From Lasiodiplodia sp. COLG20 (Eukaryota; Ascomycota; Dothideomycetes; Botryosphaeriales; Botryosphaeriaceae): a DNA stretch of 64,000 nucleotides. The translations under genes were made by a program, and so were the position numbers. Each line of letters begins with the position of its first letter. The stretch's first letter is position 1. Shown piece after piece: positions 1 through 12,800 of the stretch. The DNA lies in the NCBI GenBank assembly GCA_009801085.1, contig VNWV01000005.1, forward strand, positions 1,736,001 through 1,800,000. Direction: 5' to 3'. A model generated the notes under the pieces. That model worked only from the letters and a program-made list of their open reading frames with translations, made no database searches and was not told the DNA's origin.

Positions 1-1827
1 GTTCCAAGATGTTCTGGATGTCGCGGATTTCGAGTTGCGATGACTCGCGAAGCTTAGCAAGCTTGCACGCCGACGACACGACGTTGTCCAAAAAGTCGTC
101 CGCCAGCTGGAGCATTGCCTGTGAACAGAGTTAGCCTGTGTCCCCTCCGCTCAGCGAGAGCGACTCACCTCTTCGACCTCGGGCGATAGCGCTTCACCTG
201 TGGGCTCACCCGACCCAGTCACCTGTCTCACCAATTCGTCAAGCTTCTTCTTGCTCAGTACTCTATTCTCATCGCCCTCCAGGTGGTACTGCGGGTGCCC
301 TGCAATGACAGGCTGTCCCATCATGCCAGGCGCGCCGTTGCTGGGTCCTCCGAGGGTTGGTCTGGCAGGCCCCATGGTGACGGGGTGAGGCGGTGGAGCA
401 TTGAGCGTCTTTGGGATTGGCATCTTGGGGTTTGTCATTTGATCAGTTCGATTCCCAATAGACTGGTAGCCCTGTGCTGCTGGAATTTGCGGCGTGCCGC
501 GGCTGTCCGAGTACGTGCGGGCGGCGTTTGCCATGGCCTGGCCGTGCGTCAATGGGATAGGGCCATTGGGGTTTGCACTCGGCGGGTGCGGCGAGTGTTG
601 CATCTGGTTCATTTGAGATGCCTGCTGCGGGTTGAGCGGGGGCCGCTGTTGGTTCATGGTTTGCTGCTGTTGCATCTGCCCGCCCTGCGGCGTGACCTGT
701 CCACTGAAAGGAGGCTGACCCGGTGGCTGCGATCCAGCATTTGCTGGGCTCATCGGTGGTTGCTGCTGACGCGCCGCATGCATCGCCGGATTGGTAGCAA
801 TGGGCTGGTTCTGTCCGCCCTGCTGCGGCTGCTGCGGCGGATGGCCGGGCTGGCCGCCCATTTGCATGGGCTGTTGCGGTTGGGCGGGCGTTGGGGCCGC
901 TACGGGAGTTTCGGATTTGACCTGTTGTCCATTTGGCTGCTGAGGAGTTTGCTGCGGCTGTTGCGGGGTTTGCTGGACCGCAGCTTGCGGCTGTTGCTGC
1001 TGAACCGGCGGCTTCGGTTGTTGCTGTTGCTGGGGAGGCTGCTGTGTGTGCTGCTGCTGAGGCGGTTGCTGAGGCGGCTGACTCTGTTGATTCTGTTGAT
1101 TCTGCATTGCATTCTGCTTGAGTTGCTCCTGATTCTTTCTGAACTCGGCAACAGATCTCTTGACCTGGTTATATTGCGCCTCCATCTGTGGTTTCTGGTT
1201 GAGCCAGTTCGGGGGGATCTCCTGCCCATTTTGCTGGCGTTCCTGCATCATAGCCGTCATCTTCTTTAGGTTATTTGCGAGCTGCTCCTGCCTGTGGAGC
1301 ATTGAGGCGTAGTGATTTTTGACCTCTCTCAGTTTGGCCTCTGCCTCGGGCGTTCCAGTAGGGATGTTAGGCGGCAGCTGGAATGGAAAGCTGTTGATGT
1401 GCTGTACAATTTGGGCCGGGAGCTGATTCCCGCCGCCTGGATGCGCGGGTTGGCCCTGGTTCTGTTGCTGAGGCGGTTGCTGCGCAGGCTGGCCTTGACT
1501 TTGGGGCCTGTCGGCTTGAGGCTGCTGCTGTTGCGCCTGCTGGGCCGGTTGTCCGCCGCCACCTGCGCCGCCAGCGGCTGCCTGCTGAGCTGCCTGGGCT
1601 GCCTTCCATTCGTTCATCTCCTTGCCCATTTTCTTCGTAAACTCTAGCAGCTTTGCAGCCGCCGTCTTATACTCGTTGCTCTCCTTGTCATGCTTCTGGA
1701 AAGCCTCGTAAAGACTTGCGACTCCGCGGGTGTATGTGGCCTTTTGTTGGTCGGTCAAATGCGGAAGGGTTTGGATCTGGTTGACACGGATGCCAGGCGG
1801 AAGAGGACGGGCTTGCTGTTGACTCAT
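1..1827 (-). CDS. TAF12: TFIID/SAGA subunit TAF12, 3' end cut by window edge
   Basis: TAF12 is a histone-fold subunit shared by TFIID and SAGA that pairs with TAF4 or Ada1 in the nucleus. Exon 1 is 1827-169 and exon 2 is 118-1, continuing off the window, with a 50-nt GT-AG intron (119-168). The first ~520 residues are a disordered Gln/Pro-rich region typical of fungal TAF12. The histone fold begins near the end of exon 1 (VLSKKKLDELVRQVTG) and continues in exon 2 with MLQLADDFLDNVV and LEIRDIQNIL, the conserved core of the family. The reading frame is open up to an ATG at 1998, but the ATG at 1827 (MSQQQARPLPPG) is the more likely start because the extra 57 residues are low-complexity and look like 5'UTR. 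Identification is strong; the start is less certain. Confidence 0.93.
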
Positions 1828-4800
1828 GGTGAGGTTGGGTGGCAGCGCTGGGCAGCTGCCGGGCGGTGCGTTGAAGGTCTTGCGATAGACAGGTGTTGGG
1901 TCGCGGTGGTGGGCATATGCCGAGTAGTGCGATAGGTACGCGTTCGCGCGTCGGCGTTGGGCGGCGTGGGTGCTTGCTAGCGGATCTGCGGGCGACAAAC
2001 AATGCGCGGGCGCGGTCGCTCCGGCGCGGCGACTCGCGAAGGACGGTAGTGCTGCGGAAGGGCGTTGGGCGCGATGGAGAGGTGGTCGCAGTTATAATGG
2101 AAGGCTGGAAGTTGAATGAAACTTTCGAGCTTCTGCGGAGGATCGATCCCTGTTCGTCTTGGTCCGTCCCGCGCGGGCACCACCCAGCCGCCTTATCCCC
2201 ACATCAGCCTCAACTTTCCGACAACTTCCCGTCGCTCGATGCATCGCTTGCTGTCTTTAGAGTCGAATTAGAGCAGAATGCAGCTCCTTCGAGTTCGCGG
2301 AGCCTTCCGACGGAAATAATTGGGATATTCGCTGGCCTCATGCGGGTTCCTGATTCTTGGCTGAGCATGCTGCGCATATCCGAAATCCAGTCTCTGACGT
2401 CACATCCTGGAATTGTATAACGTCCAAGGGCTGATATAGCTCACTCGTGGAGGTTAGTGATGCCCGGAGATAACGCCCTTCTGTACCAACCCCAGAGCGG
2501 CAGTGTTCAATCACACTACATGCCTACAAACGGCTCTGCACTCTTTCGTGCAACGGTCAAAATTTCAGGAGGTGCATGTCTACCATAAACCCACCACTCT
2601 GGATGCCTCATGTTGACACTCGAAGCAAATGCGATCCGTCACCTTTCCAGCGGATACATGCAGCGGATGCACGATACATGTGGAGCATGGGACCCGTTTT
2701 CAGCTAGCCGCCAATTCTTCATGCACGCTCTTTAGAGCCTTCAATATGTGGTTGTTTTTTTTCTTTTTTTCAGTTGACTGGATATTGACTACCGAACAAA
2801 TTCAGCGTCACGAGATGGTCATTTGACCAATGGAGGCTGGTATCTACTTTTCCCTCAGATAGTCATAGGGGCAGATTCAAAAGGGCGCACTATCATACAG
2901 AGACGGAGGGGACTGCCGTGAGAAAGTGTTAATGCGGAACGATTCCCCAGTGTAGGATTCTATATTGTCAAGTAGCCCCGCCTCTCCGAGACTCCGAGTT
3001 GTGATGATAGTTTTTGTATAATACAAAAGGATCCTTCCAGGCGGGGTTTCGAATATCCAATTTGTTCAGTAACAGAATCTTTTCTGCGTAGATTCTCAGT
3101 GGAAGCGATGGTGTAGTCAACCCGTGAATGATCACAAGAGGACCGGAACAAGGCGGGGCTGATGGTCGACATTTATGCAGCTGGTATAGATTGATTGCAA
3201 TTTACCGCATGTGGAGATGAGTAGCTCCTAAGGGCTAAATTTGTAATGGCAGGGCTATTTTGGATACTGCCCGTCACTAACGTCTTCGCCGATCAGTCAA
3301 TGAGAATTCCAGTGCAGTCTCTCTTCTCAACTTTTGACCATTTGGTGATTCATTTCCTGGCGTGGCTGAGGTCGTGATCCTTTTGGTTCGGAAATTCGTA
3401 ACTGACTGCTTGCTTTCGCTTGATGCGGTAAACACCGATAGTCTGGCTAGTATTTTGCAATATTGATGGTTCTACACAGTACGTGCGCTGCCACCTCCTT
3501 AGGCCAGTGGTGCGATCTGACGACGTCTAAATTTAGCGGTAGCTGAGTCGGTCCCAGGGGCATCGGCATGACTTTTCGTTAGTTTGTCGGTCTGGCAGCA
3601 GTACTCTGAACGTTATTCTGAATGTTTTTTTAAGCTGCGTGGGCGAAGCCAGAATGGCGAATGTTGGGGTAGTGAAAGCCAGGGAGAAAGGGATAAGGGT
3701 AGTCTGATACAATTCTCGCTCACGCGTGGGCCAAGGGTCCGGGGCCCCGTCGTCAAAAGCACGGCCGCCCAGGGTCTTCTAGAAAGGAAAGGGCACGTTA
3801 CCAAGGCCGTGGATGTAGATCCGAATGAGGGAGCGGTCCGAATCGAACGAAACACGTCGTTTCGAAGATTATTGGAGGGGGACAAAGAGGAGCATAAAAT
3901 GACGCCGGACGCCAAGCCGGCAAGCAATGGCGCATGTGGGCGACGTCTGCAATTGATGAGGATTACGAGACGTGGTGCTTGCGTACGCTCTGCCCTAGGG
4001 TCCCTTCTAGTCCATGCGGGGGACACTTGTTCGACTCATCCTCGGCTTGGCACAAAGGCAATTGCCAATAGCGAGTAATGCGCTAGAGGTTTGCTGCCGG
4101 CCTTGTGGGACGGACGGGCGCGGAAGGGCCCAAACAAGTTTTTATGGTTATATGAACGCGGCACTAGTCAGCTGGGCGGCGAGTGCCATATCGTGTTGCG
4201 ATTGCAACACAAGAGGGCGCACAACGGAGGGATGCCGGATCGGTGGGATCACCAACAAGCCAGGTGCGGCTGTCATTTGCCGGTGCTGCCGGATTTGGCA
4301 GGCAGTGCAGGCTCCGCGCAGGCCGGATAATGGGGGCGGGAGCGAAAGCGGATGCTGCGTCGGGGTTAGGAGGCTCGGCAAGAGGCTTGTAGGGGTTGAG
4401 ACAAGCGTTGCGAAAGAGCTTGCGAGGCCTGCTCCCAAACAGCGCACAGCTCCGGCACCATGGCGGCGAGCTGAGGCGAGAGGGCAGAAGATCCTCCCAA
4501 TAAGAGCAATACGACTGGCTCGGGGCTCGGCGCCATGGGAAAAATCACGCGACTGCCAAGCGGCAGGCCAGTTGCTTGGCCTCTACTCTATTTCTCGGCC
4601 AACCAGCTCGGCGCCACGCCAGCGCCGCTCTAGAACGAAGCCAGCTGCTGCGCGGCGGGAACTTGCCGGCGTCAGCAGCTGTGGTGGGCTGGAGGCGGGA
4701 GCGGGAGGCCGGCTGGGCAGTCGGAAGCGACGGTGCCGGGCGGCGGGCGCTGGGCGGCGAGTCTGGGCGGCGGTTCTGGGCGGGAGCTGCAGTGCCTCTC

Positions 4801-5877
4801 ATTAGACTTCGCCATTAAGCATAAACCGTCCCAGCAGAGGTTATCTTACGCCACCGGCTGGCGAGGGCTCGAATGACACGCTCGCACAACGTCGCCAGTG
4901 CCCCTTTTGGTCAACTGGGCCCGAGGCTGGCGGGGGCCCCCCTTGCTTGGGGCTGGAGGCGAGCGATGGCTTTGCCGAGCCCACTCGATGTGGGGACCGG
5001 CACTCCAGATGCTGGCTCTCTCCGTTGCGCTTACGTGGCCCTTTGCCCTCCTGGCCGGCGGACCCGCTCGCGCTGCGACTCAGGAGCCGCGCGCAAGCTC
5101 GTGTCGCTGGAGACGCGCTCCTTGCCTCTGCCGGCGCCGTGCGACCGCGCGCAAAGCGCCTGCCCGCCGGCCCCAAGGGCGGGCGGCTGCGACGCGGTGC
5201 GAAGCCAAGATTGGCGGATCTCGACGATCCTGGCGATGCCCGCGCGCACCCTGGCCGCTTAGTCTTTCGGGGAAAAGCTGCTCTACTAAGCTTAAAGATA
5301 TGCTGACGTTTCGTGTGGAGCCGAGCGGGAGACTAGCCGCCAGCAGCCCAGCGCTGACTGCGCAGCTGCGACGGCTGCGCGCTGCTGGAGGCAGACGCGC
5401 AGATTTTGGCGTCGCTTGGCACACGCACCAGCGGGCTTGGGGATGCTTCGATACGGGTCACTCTTTTTCAGCCCCGCTGGTTGCGGTCCAACTGCAAATA
5501 AAGTTATAACCGTAATCTGAGGACGCACGTCCGATCATCAGTGCGCGGCGCCCGTGCGACTGCTGCGACGCGCGCACCGTCAGCCTCGGGTGCCCTCCTG
5601 TACTCGCAGCCCACGACGCAAGCCGCACGCAGGACGCGAGGGAAAACGCCGACTTGGTAGATCCACACGCGCCAGCGCCCTCGCTATCATCGGGCAAGCC
5701 ACAGCAAAGGCCAAGACGGCCGATCCGTTCCATCCCACTAAGAACAGACACATTCCTCCACTACCGTGCCTTCCGTCAATCAGCTTTTTTATCCGCGCCG
5801 CGCCCGCCCTCCCCAACACCGCCTTCGCATCGCTGCTTGGCCAACCCTTGGCTCCCGACACAAGACTTCCCGCGCCC

Positions 5878-5904
5878 ATGTGCCAGCCCGACCCGCCGGC
5901 TTAA
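5878..5904 (+). promoter_or_regulatory. Possible 8-codon upstream ORF in the WOPR leader
   Basis: A short ATG...TAA frame lies about 300 nt upstream of the WOPR start and just before the putative leader intron. If transcription starts upstream of it, it could dampen translation. The transcript start is not known, so this is tentative. Confidence 0.2.
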
Positions 5905-5957
5905 CAAAACCCGCTCTCCCTCTCCCCCGCCCTTATCTGCCCACGCCTGACGCGCCC

Positions 5958-6105
5958 GTAAGTCACTTCTTGTTTCGCCCCATATCGCTTGGCCACCGTA
6001 TCCGCACGGCCGCCTGCGCTTATTGTTGGCCCTAATTATGGTTCTTCCGAACCCAACTTAAATCCATTCTAGCTGCGCCTTGGCTAACGCTCGGTGTTTC
6101 TGCAG
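5958..6105 (+). other. Putative 5'UTR intron of the WOPR gene
   Basis: A consensus donor GTAAGT at 5958, a branch-like GCTAAC at 6083-6088 and a CAG acceptor at 6103-6105 define a 148-nt intron that would end about 100 nt before the start codon. The arrangement is canonical for this genome, but no transcript evidence is available here. Confidence 0.5.
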
Positions 6106-6209
6106 CTGCCGTAACCGAAACTTTATATCCTTTGTATCCCGGCCCGCCCAAGCTCTTCCTCTTCCTCTTTTATCTCTTCTGGTCGTCTTCGAGCCACCCC
6201 CAGCGACCT

Positions 6210-7673
6210 ATGTCCGCCATGGAGACGTACCACGGCCACGTGCGCACCCCCAACGATGCCATCATCCTCTTCGAGGCCTGTCGCACCGGCCTGCTGCCGC
6301 GCGTGCAGCGCCGCCTGAGTGAAAAGGAACGCCAGCAGATCAAGTCGGGCTCGGTCTTCGTTTGGGATGAGAGAGAAGCCGGAATGCGACGCTGGACGGA
6401 CGGAAAGTCGTGGAGCGCGTCGAGGGTGTCGGGCAGCTTTTTAACATATCGCGAGATGGAGGGCAAGCGCGGGGGCAACGGCTTTCCCGCAAAGAAGTCC
6501 AGCAGCAAGTCCGACAACGGCTCCAAGGACGGCTCCGACGAGGACGGGCCCGACGGATACCGCTACAAGCCCGACGGCCTGATGAAGCAGTCGTTCAGCA
6601 TCACCACCTCCCAGGGCCAGCACCTGCACCTAATCAGCTACTATGCGCGCTCGAGTCCTACCGCCAACGTGCTCATGCAGCCTTCGCAAGATCCAAGTAA
6701 GTCAATCAGCCTAGGAACCGCATCGCTGTGTGCCTAACGAGACCTAGCCCTTCGTCACATCCGCCCCCAGAAGGGCATGTACCCCGAATCATCAGTCAAC
6801 GAGCAATCCAATGTCCCCGCCGTGACACGAGGACCCATGCCTGGCTCGCCGTACACCACCGCACCGCACGTCGGCTCTCCGTACACAAGAGCGGGCGCGC
6901 CTCTTCCTCCCTACGCCATTCAACTGCCCCCCGGCACCTGGCCGCCCACTCCCCAAGGAACTCCACCTTACTCTCCCTACGCTTACGGCGCGCCAGCTGG
7001 CTACATCGCGCACTCGCCCCACGGCTACCACCACTACCCAGCGCACCCAGGTTATCCTGCCGGAACCGTCTTTGACAGGCCCCCTCCCGGCCTTCCTCCG
7101 CCACCTCCGATCGCAAATGGCCACCCCTACGCGCACCACCAGCTCGCTCCGGCGGCTCACCACCCTCCCAACGTCTCTCCGCGCGTGCAGCAAGCAGCCC
7201 ACATTGGGCCTCCTTCGGCAGCTCCTGGACTTCCCCCTCACCCGTATGCGCACGTCGAGCCCCCACAGCACCGGCCATCTCTTCCCGCTCCCACGACTTC
7301 TGGTCCCGAACTTCCGCCTGTCAACAACTCGGCTGCTCCGGCAACGAATGGCGTCACGGCTACCCCGCAACAGCCGACAACCAATGGCCAAGCCGATCCT
7401 CCGCGACCCACTTCGACCGAGGCGCAGCCGCAGTCAGCTGCTCCTGAGACGAATGGCAGTGCACCGGCCCCAGCCAAGACGTTCCCAAGCATCCACGCGC
7501 TTGTCAATGGCACGGCTGACGCGACGGAGAACAAGAGTGACGCAAGTGCAACCAGCCGTCACGGAAGTCGCAGCCCCAACAGCGCACTGCAGCACGTCAA
7601 GGATCGGAATTCCGGGTACGGCGAGGACTCGAAAGCCCTAAGAAGTCTTGACAAGGCTTTCATGGTCAGGTGA
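6210..7673 (+). CDS. SGE1: WOPR-domain regulator (Gti1/Pac2 family; SGE1/RYP1/WOR1-like)
   Basis: Fungal-specific DNA-binding regulator of morphology, effector and secondary-metabolite expression in its known orthologues. Exons are 6210-6696 and 6748-7673 with a 51-nt intron (GTAAGT...CTAG), giving 470 aa. The first WOPR half is at about residues 6-85 (ETYHGHVRTPNDAIILFEAC, DGKSWSASRVSGSFLTYRE). A Lys/Ser/Asp-rich linker follows. The second half is at about 116-145 (GYRYKPDGLMKQSFSI, HLHLISYY). Splicing joins SQDP directly to TLRHIRPQKGMYPE, as in the SGE1/RYP1 clade. The C-terminal half is Pro/His/Tyr-rich and low complexity, typical of the group. An in-frame ATG at 6219 in good context (GCCATGG) is an alternative start. 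The very long upstream region and leader intron suggest complex regulation. Confidence 0.93.
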
Positions 7674-9059
7674 AGGCTGAAGAGTATGGCGTCTCCGTTG
7701 TGTTTCACGGTGTTGCACCCTTTGGGTCAGAACTCGGTTCTTCACACATCCCTGTACGGTCGATTGTGAATCTTCTCATTCACTCTTCAGGGTAAAAAAA
7801 TTTCCTTTGCAAATGGCGGGGTTTCTGGCGTCAGCAAGCGTAATCGAAATCGGCACGGCGTTGTTTCGTTTTAGTTTTTCATGCCTTTCCTTTTTTCTGT
7901 TTTCCTTGTTCACTTTCGCTATTTGCATGTCTTGGGGACAACGGTTGCATTCGGTACGGCGTTCTGGGACAACCCCCGTTTTCCAATGTTTTTGTTCCTG
8001 CACGGAAGCGGCGCGGTATGGGTTGCAACATGGGATTAAGCTGTTTTTCTTTTGTCTGCACAAGACTGGGTGGCACATTGATGGTTCTTTGCGCTCCTAT
8101 ATTTCTTGTCTTTTGGTCTGCACAGCGGAGCGTTTGTCCGAGGGGCTTTCCCTTCACCTTACTAGGTACACCCTGTGGTCAGAATAAGGCCGTCCATCCT
8201 CTCTATTCATAGAGGACATAGTGGAACGTACAGCGTAACACAGACGGCCAAATGAAAAAAAAAGAAATAAAAATTCAAACTCGTGTGCCTTGGCTTGGTG
8301 ACTACGATTGCGTTTTCGAGTAGGTAAAACAAGGGATCGGACAATTGCTGTTGCCTGTTGGGCTCATGTCCCACCATGTACGTAGGTACGACCAAGTAAG
8401 CATCATCTTGGGGTTGCGCAAAGAGTTGCCTTCGATTTAGGCAGCGTTAGTTCTGAGTCAGTTCACACGGCTCGGATTCCCACGCCGCGCCCCCCAAAGG
8501 GGGGGAGGGGTCCGGGGTAATCCGGGCTCGCCGACGCAGGTCGAAGCGGGCCCATGACGTATATTCCCGCAATTCTTATTGCGAAGAAGGTTTGTCGGGG
8601 GTGGCGGCGGGCGGCGGCTAAAAAAAGGTGGGAAAATCAGCATGCGCATGAACATGCTTTATGCGGAGCAAAGGAAGGACGTCGGCGATAAGATCTGCAC
8701 ACTATACGTTGGAATGGATGATGACAAGAGTTCACGGGCTGCCTAAATTCGTACGGCGGGGGGGAAGAAGACAGGTAGATCTTTTCAGGGTGGATTGGGA
8801 AAAGAACAGATCTTTCTTTCTCTCTCTGTCTTGTCTTGTCTTCATGCGCGATGCTGCTAGTCATACGGGCGAATGTACATGTACGTGTCCGGACACACCA
8901 CCACCACCCCTCGTCGCCTCATCATCCTCTAGAAAGGAAAAAGGGAAACTAAAATAAGGCAAAAAAGACATATCGTTGCAAAAAAGATAAAAACGTGCGA
9001 GGGAGGCCGCCCGCCCGGGCCTTGGGCGCAAGATTCTCTTGTCTCGTCCAAGCCCCCAA
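7674..9059. other. Convergent intergenic region, WOPR gene / cytochrome b5
   Basis: No coding signal recognised. It holds the 3' ends of both neighbours, T-rich tracts just after the WOPR stop, and a short perfect palindrome (GTGTCCGGACAC) near 8886. Confidence 0.5.
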
Positions 9060-9822
9060 TCATAGCTTAGCCTCCTCCTTGACTTCGCCAACCTTGAGCT
9101 TAGGCGCATACTTCTTCAGGACGCCCTCATTGTGGTACTGTCACACGAGAAAGAAGAAAAGATTTTCGAGTCAGCACAAAGATCGGTCCCTTTCTTTTTT
9201 TGGGGGGAGAAGAAGAGTAACAGTGGGTTAGGGCATTCTTTGGTTTCCCGCCCCCGCCGCCGCCGCCGCCGCCCGCGCTCCTACTTTAATTCTCCGGAGC
9301 AACAAGCGGCAAGGCCTGGCGCGGTCCCAAAAATAAAATCTGGCGCGCCGCTTGCTCGTATTGCAGAGAGGTACCCGCATGCAGCCAGCCAGCCAGCCAG
9401 CCAGCCTACGCTCTTGCCCCTTCTCGGCCGACCCTTTTTTTGCTCTCTCTCTCTTATCTTACCCGACCGCACGGCACGACATGCACTCAGGGCCGAAAGG
9501 GCAGGGAGAGCGCGCAGGCGGGCGGGCTGCTGCAGCTGCAAACTGCGGGAAGAGAGGGCAAGCAGTAAGGGCAGTGGAAAAGAAGATGCACGATGTATGT
9601 AAGACTGGCTTGAAAAGGGAATCGCAAACGCAGGCAACCACATACCTTCCAGAACTGCTTGCTGGCATCCTTGCCGCCGACGCGCTTGAGGATCTTGGCG
9701 CCGCCCGGGTGCTCGTCGACGAACGACGCCAGGCTGTACACGGACCCGTCGATGATGATGTACAGCCCGTTCTCGACCGTGTTGTGCGAGGCCACGTCCT
9801 TGGTGCTGAACGTCTCTGACAT
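9060..9822 (-). CDS. Small soluble cytochrome b5-like protein
   Basis: Heme-binding electron carrier of the cytochrome b5 fold, 84 aa. Exon 1 is 9822-9646 and exon 2 is 9137-9060 (stop TGA 9060-9062), with a 508-nt intron (GTATGT...CAG). The heme ligands are His38 in HPGG (FVDEHPGGAKILKRVGG) and His61 in YHNEGVLKKY just after the splice joint, so the intron separates the two axial ligands. No transmembrane tail follows, so it should be soluble, unlike ER b5. Joining at this intron restores the canonical spacing between the two histidines and preserves frame, which supports the model. The partner is unknown; related short b5 proteins serve diverse reductases. Confidence 0.88.
9138..9645 (-). 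other. Long 508-nt intron in the b5 gene with microsatellites
   Basis: This intron is about ten times longer than most in the window. On the plus strand it contains a (CAGC)n run near 9380-9403, a CT-rich stretch near 9445-9460 and a (CCG)n run near 9248-9272. No gene is visible inside it. Confidence 0.7.
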
Positions 9823-12800
9823 TTTTGTTGGTGGTGGTGGTTTTCGGCCGAGATGGGGATGTGTATAGAGAGACGGAGTGTGGATAGCTGAGCTTCGTAT
9901 TGTTTTGTACCACGTCGGGAGTCCGTGGGTGGTGGTGCGGTAATAGGGGGGGATCCGGTTGTCGTTGCGTGCGCGCGGTGGACTGTGAGGATGGTTCGCG
10001 ATGGCGTGCGCTGGGGGAGGGAAAGGCGATAAGGGTTCACGTCAGAGGGAGGAGAGGGGGAAGCGGTGAGGCTTCTTCGTCGGTCGTCGAGTTAAACGTG
10101 GTTCGCTCGGCAGCTTGGCTTTCGCCCTCGCGCTATAATCGCCAGACCTGCCCACCCTCTAAACTCGCGCGTATCTGGGGTGGAGTGAGATGAGCCGAGG
10201 TTGCGGGGAACGGCGGCGATTACGGCAGCGGAGATCTGGTCGCTGTGATTGGCCGGGGGCGGCGAGATTGCCGCGGTAGTCCGTCCTGATGAGTATATGG
10301 TTGAACAGCTGCAGAGTGAGCCGCTACTTTTGGTTATAGGGGAAGTAGAGAGTGATAGTGTTTTCCAGAACATACAGAACTACGTAGCTGCGGATGCTGG
10401 TTTCTGGTTATCGGGAATTCCTTCCCGTTGCTGGTTGGATGGAAAGGCGGATCTCGGTCGCTTCAATTCCGTCCCCGAAAATCAGAAAACCTGCCGTGCA
10501 TTTCTTCAGCCAAGTGACATCCACACTCTCAACTCACCCAACGTCCCTCCGCACACCCTCCGCACACAACTGCCGGCAAGGCTGACCTCAAACGAGTCAG
10601 AAAGTGCCGAGAGCACTGGCGTGCAAGCGAGGACAATCCTGCGACTCCTCTGTGGGTATGGAGCGGGTACGGAGTTCGCCAGCTTACGTACCCAGCACGC
10701 GTCGCATGTCCACGTAAGATCGGCCGTTCAAGAAGGAAGGAGATAGCAACTGCGTAAACGCAAAAAGGAGCCGCCCGCGCACGGATGCTCGTGGCGTCTA
10801 TAGGCCACAAATGGCTGACCTCGGCGTTTGTGTGATCTCCGCCCTGCCTGGCCTCCGAGTCCAGCTTCCCTCCGAGCTCCGATTCTCCAAGTCCGCGTTT
10901 CAGCTATGCACTGTCCGCCGGTGTTGACCTTGACTGGCGGAAATTCCCAGCCCGAGCCCTACGCCGCTCGTGGATCGATGGTGACACTCGAGTTGATGGG
11001 ATCAGCCGCTGGCCGCGTTTCGGCAAGGGTATCCTTATGGAATGTAGCACTGTTTGATCTGCGCAGGTAGGAGAGCTTGGCAATACTTTGCTTTCTATAG
11101 AGGAAACTCTTGTCGAGCTGGCTCTAGCTCAACTGTTACGGTTTATGCATAATCATCTGTGCGTCTCTTTGTCGAGACCACTAAGGCCTTGCGCTCCACT
11201 GCTGGCATTGAAAGTACGCACGCACCGTGAGGGTTTCTCTAAGAAGGATCAGCATCAGCACCATTGTTTGGACTTGTCGAGATTTTGGTGGCCTTCCATT
11301 CACCTCGTCGGCGCTTACGGTTTCTTTACTCCTTCCAACTTGCTCGAACGCGCACGGTACGTCGGCCTCTCCCCTGAGACATCGAGGACTTTCCCTGTCA
11401 GTGGTGTGATACTCAGGAGAAGCGGTCGTGAGGCATCCTACACACCTCATCGGATCCAGACTTGAGCTCGGTGGAAACATGTGGGATGCCATCCAAACGT
11501 ATGGGTTCCAGAGACCGTTGTAGAAGAGGTATAGGATGGTGAGCAATGCCTCGTTGTCACTTCCCATGAGGCTGTGTTGACAGTGACATACACACAGCGC
11601 TTATGGTGCTACGACTCATCTGAAAGCCAAGTGTCCTACCATGCTCACCCTGAATGTATCGTAGTAGTTCGTTATAACATTTCCGCCTCAAACACTAAGT
11701 AGGATCCGTAAAGTCGAACGTAGACGCTCGAACTACCCTTTGGTAGCCTTCAATTACGCAAAACCTCGCTTCAATCGCCTGTTTCCCGCCCAGATCAGTA
11801 CGCCTACCCCTGGCCTAGTGTGCTACGAATCATAGTAATTCTCCATGTGTGCTCCACGAGAGGCATGTCTGCATGGGAAATTGAAGTCAATATTCGAACA
11901 CAGAGGAAGGTCTGGAATCCTACAGGAGTACTTAAAAGTGCCACCAGGTATGAGTGCACTGCTCTTGGAGACCACTGTGTATTGGGGAAAGGTAGTCCGG
12001 TAGAGGTCCGGTGTTATGTCTTGCATCGCTATCGGAATGTTGACTGGGGATGGATGCGCTTGTTTTTGGATTACTCAGCGCGATAGTCAATACGATGTGT
12101 GGATAGCTTTTTTCTATATAGAGAAGTCGCTGCTTCGTTTCTGGCCCGCCCGCCCACTGACTTCATCGGTAATTAAGAATGAGATATACAACAGCCACTG
12201 TCGGGAAACTAGCAGCTAGAGTCGCGGGGCTGCCTCTAGATGGTTTCTAAACGGCTTCTAAAAGCTAATCTATTCGTCCCCCAACCTACTGACCCACGGC
12301 CCGACTCACGAACCTCTTCTACAAGATGAGCTCTGAAACTGCTCAGCAAGAAATCCTCTTATCCACAAGGACGTACATGTGCTCTTTCAATGATCACGCG
12401 AATGGTTTGCTTTCTGGTACATGTGGAGATCTATTATCTTCTGGGCAGAGGTATCGTGTGCAGAATCTCATCATCTGTTGAGCGCGTCTACTATCACGCG
12501 TTGAGTTTTGTTGTCTACTGGGCAAGAAGTACATAGCGGGATATAAAGATAACATTCTGGGTCATATTAAGCGAGCGTGATCCTGTCTCATCCTAAGGGA
12601 AAGAGGACAGTGATAATGTTGATTCCAGCTATGGGGGTTGATATGGCAGGTGGCCATAGACAAGTCGATAGATGTGGTACGAAAGAGACAACAGGAGACT
12701 CATAGGCATGGCGATAGGTAGGACATGAGAGAAATAATTGTATTGCGACAATGGAGATGTAACCTGGCTGGACCTCCTTTTCTCCCTGCGATCCATTTTC

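Larger units (their letters stand above)
1828..6209. other. 4.4 kb head-to-head intergenic region, TAF12 / WOPR regulator
   Basis: No gene is recognisable. Open frames at 3.6-5.5 kb overlap on both strands in GC-rich sequence and none shows a known motif or credible splice joints. The left part (2.4-3.6 kb) is more AT-rich. The last 700 bases are pyrimidine-rich and look like a long 5' leader of the WOPR gene. A large upstream region is typical of WOR1/RYP1-type master regulators in other fungi (family knowledge), so much of this may be regulatory. Confidence 0.6.

Noticed and set aside
283..1269. Long plus-strand open frame antisense to TAF12
   Set aside because: It is the mirror of the Gln/Pro-rich TAF12 coding region (Leu/Arg-rich artefact), with no motif of its own.
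4014..5509. Overlapping GC-rich open frames upstream of the WOPR gene
   Set aside because: Frames are open on both strands because of high GC, with Arg/Ala-rich low-complexity products and no splice structure or motifs.
8880..8900. Palindrome GTGTCCGGACAC as a fourth copy of the inverted-repeat element
   Set aside because: It shares only the GTCCGGAC core; the 83-bp layout and the terminal repeats are absent.
9380..9403. (CAGC)n run as a CRISPR-like or functional repeat array
   Set aside because: A simple tetranucleotide microsatellite inside an intron, with no spacers.
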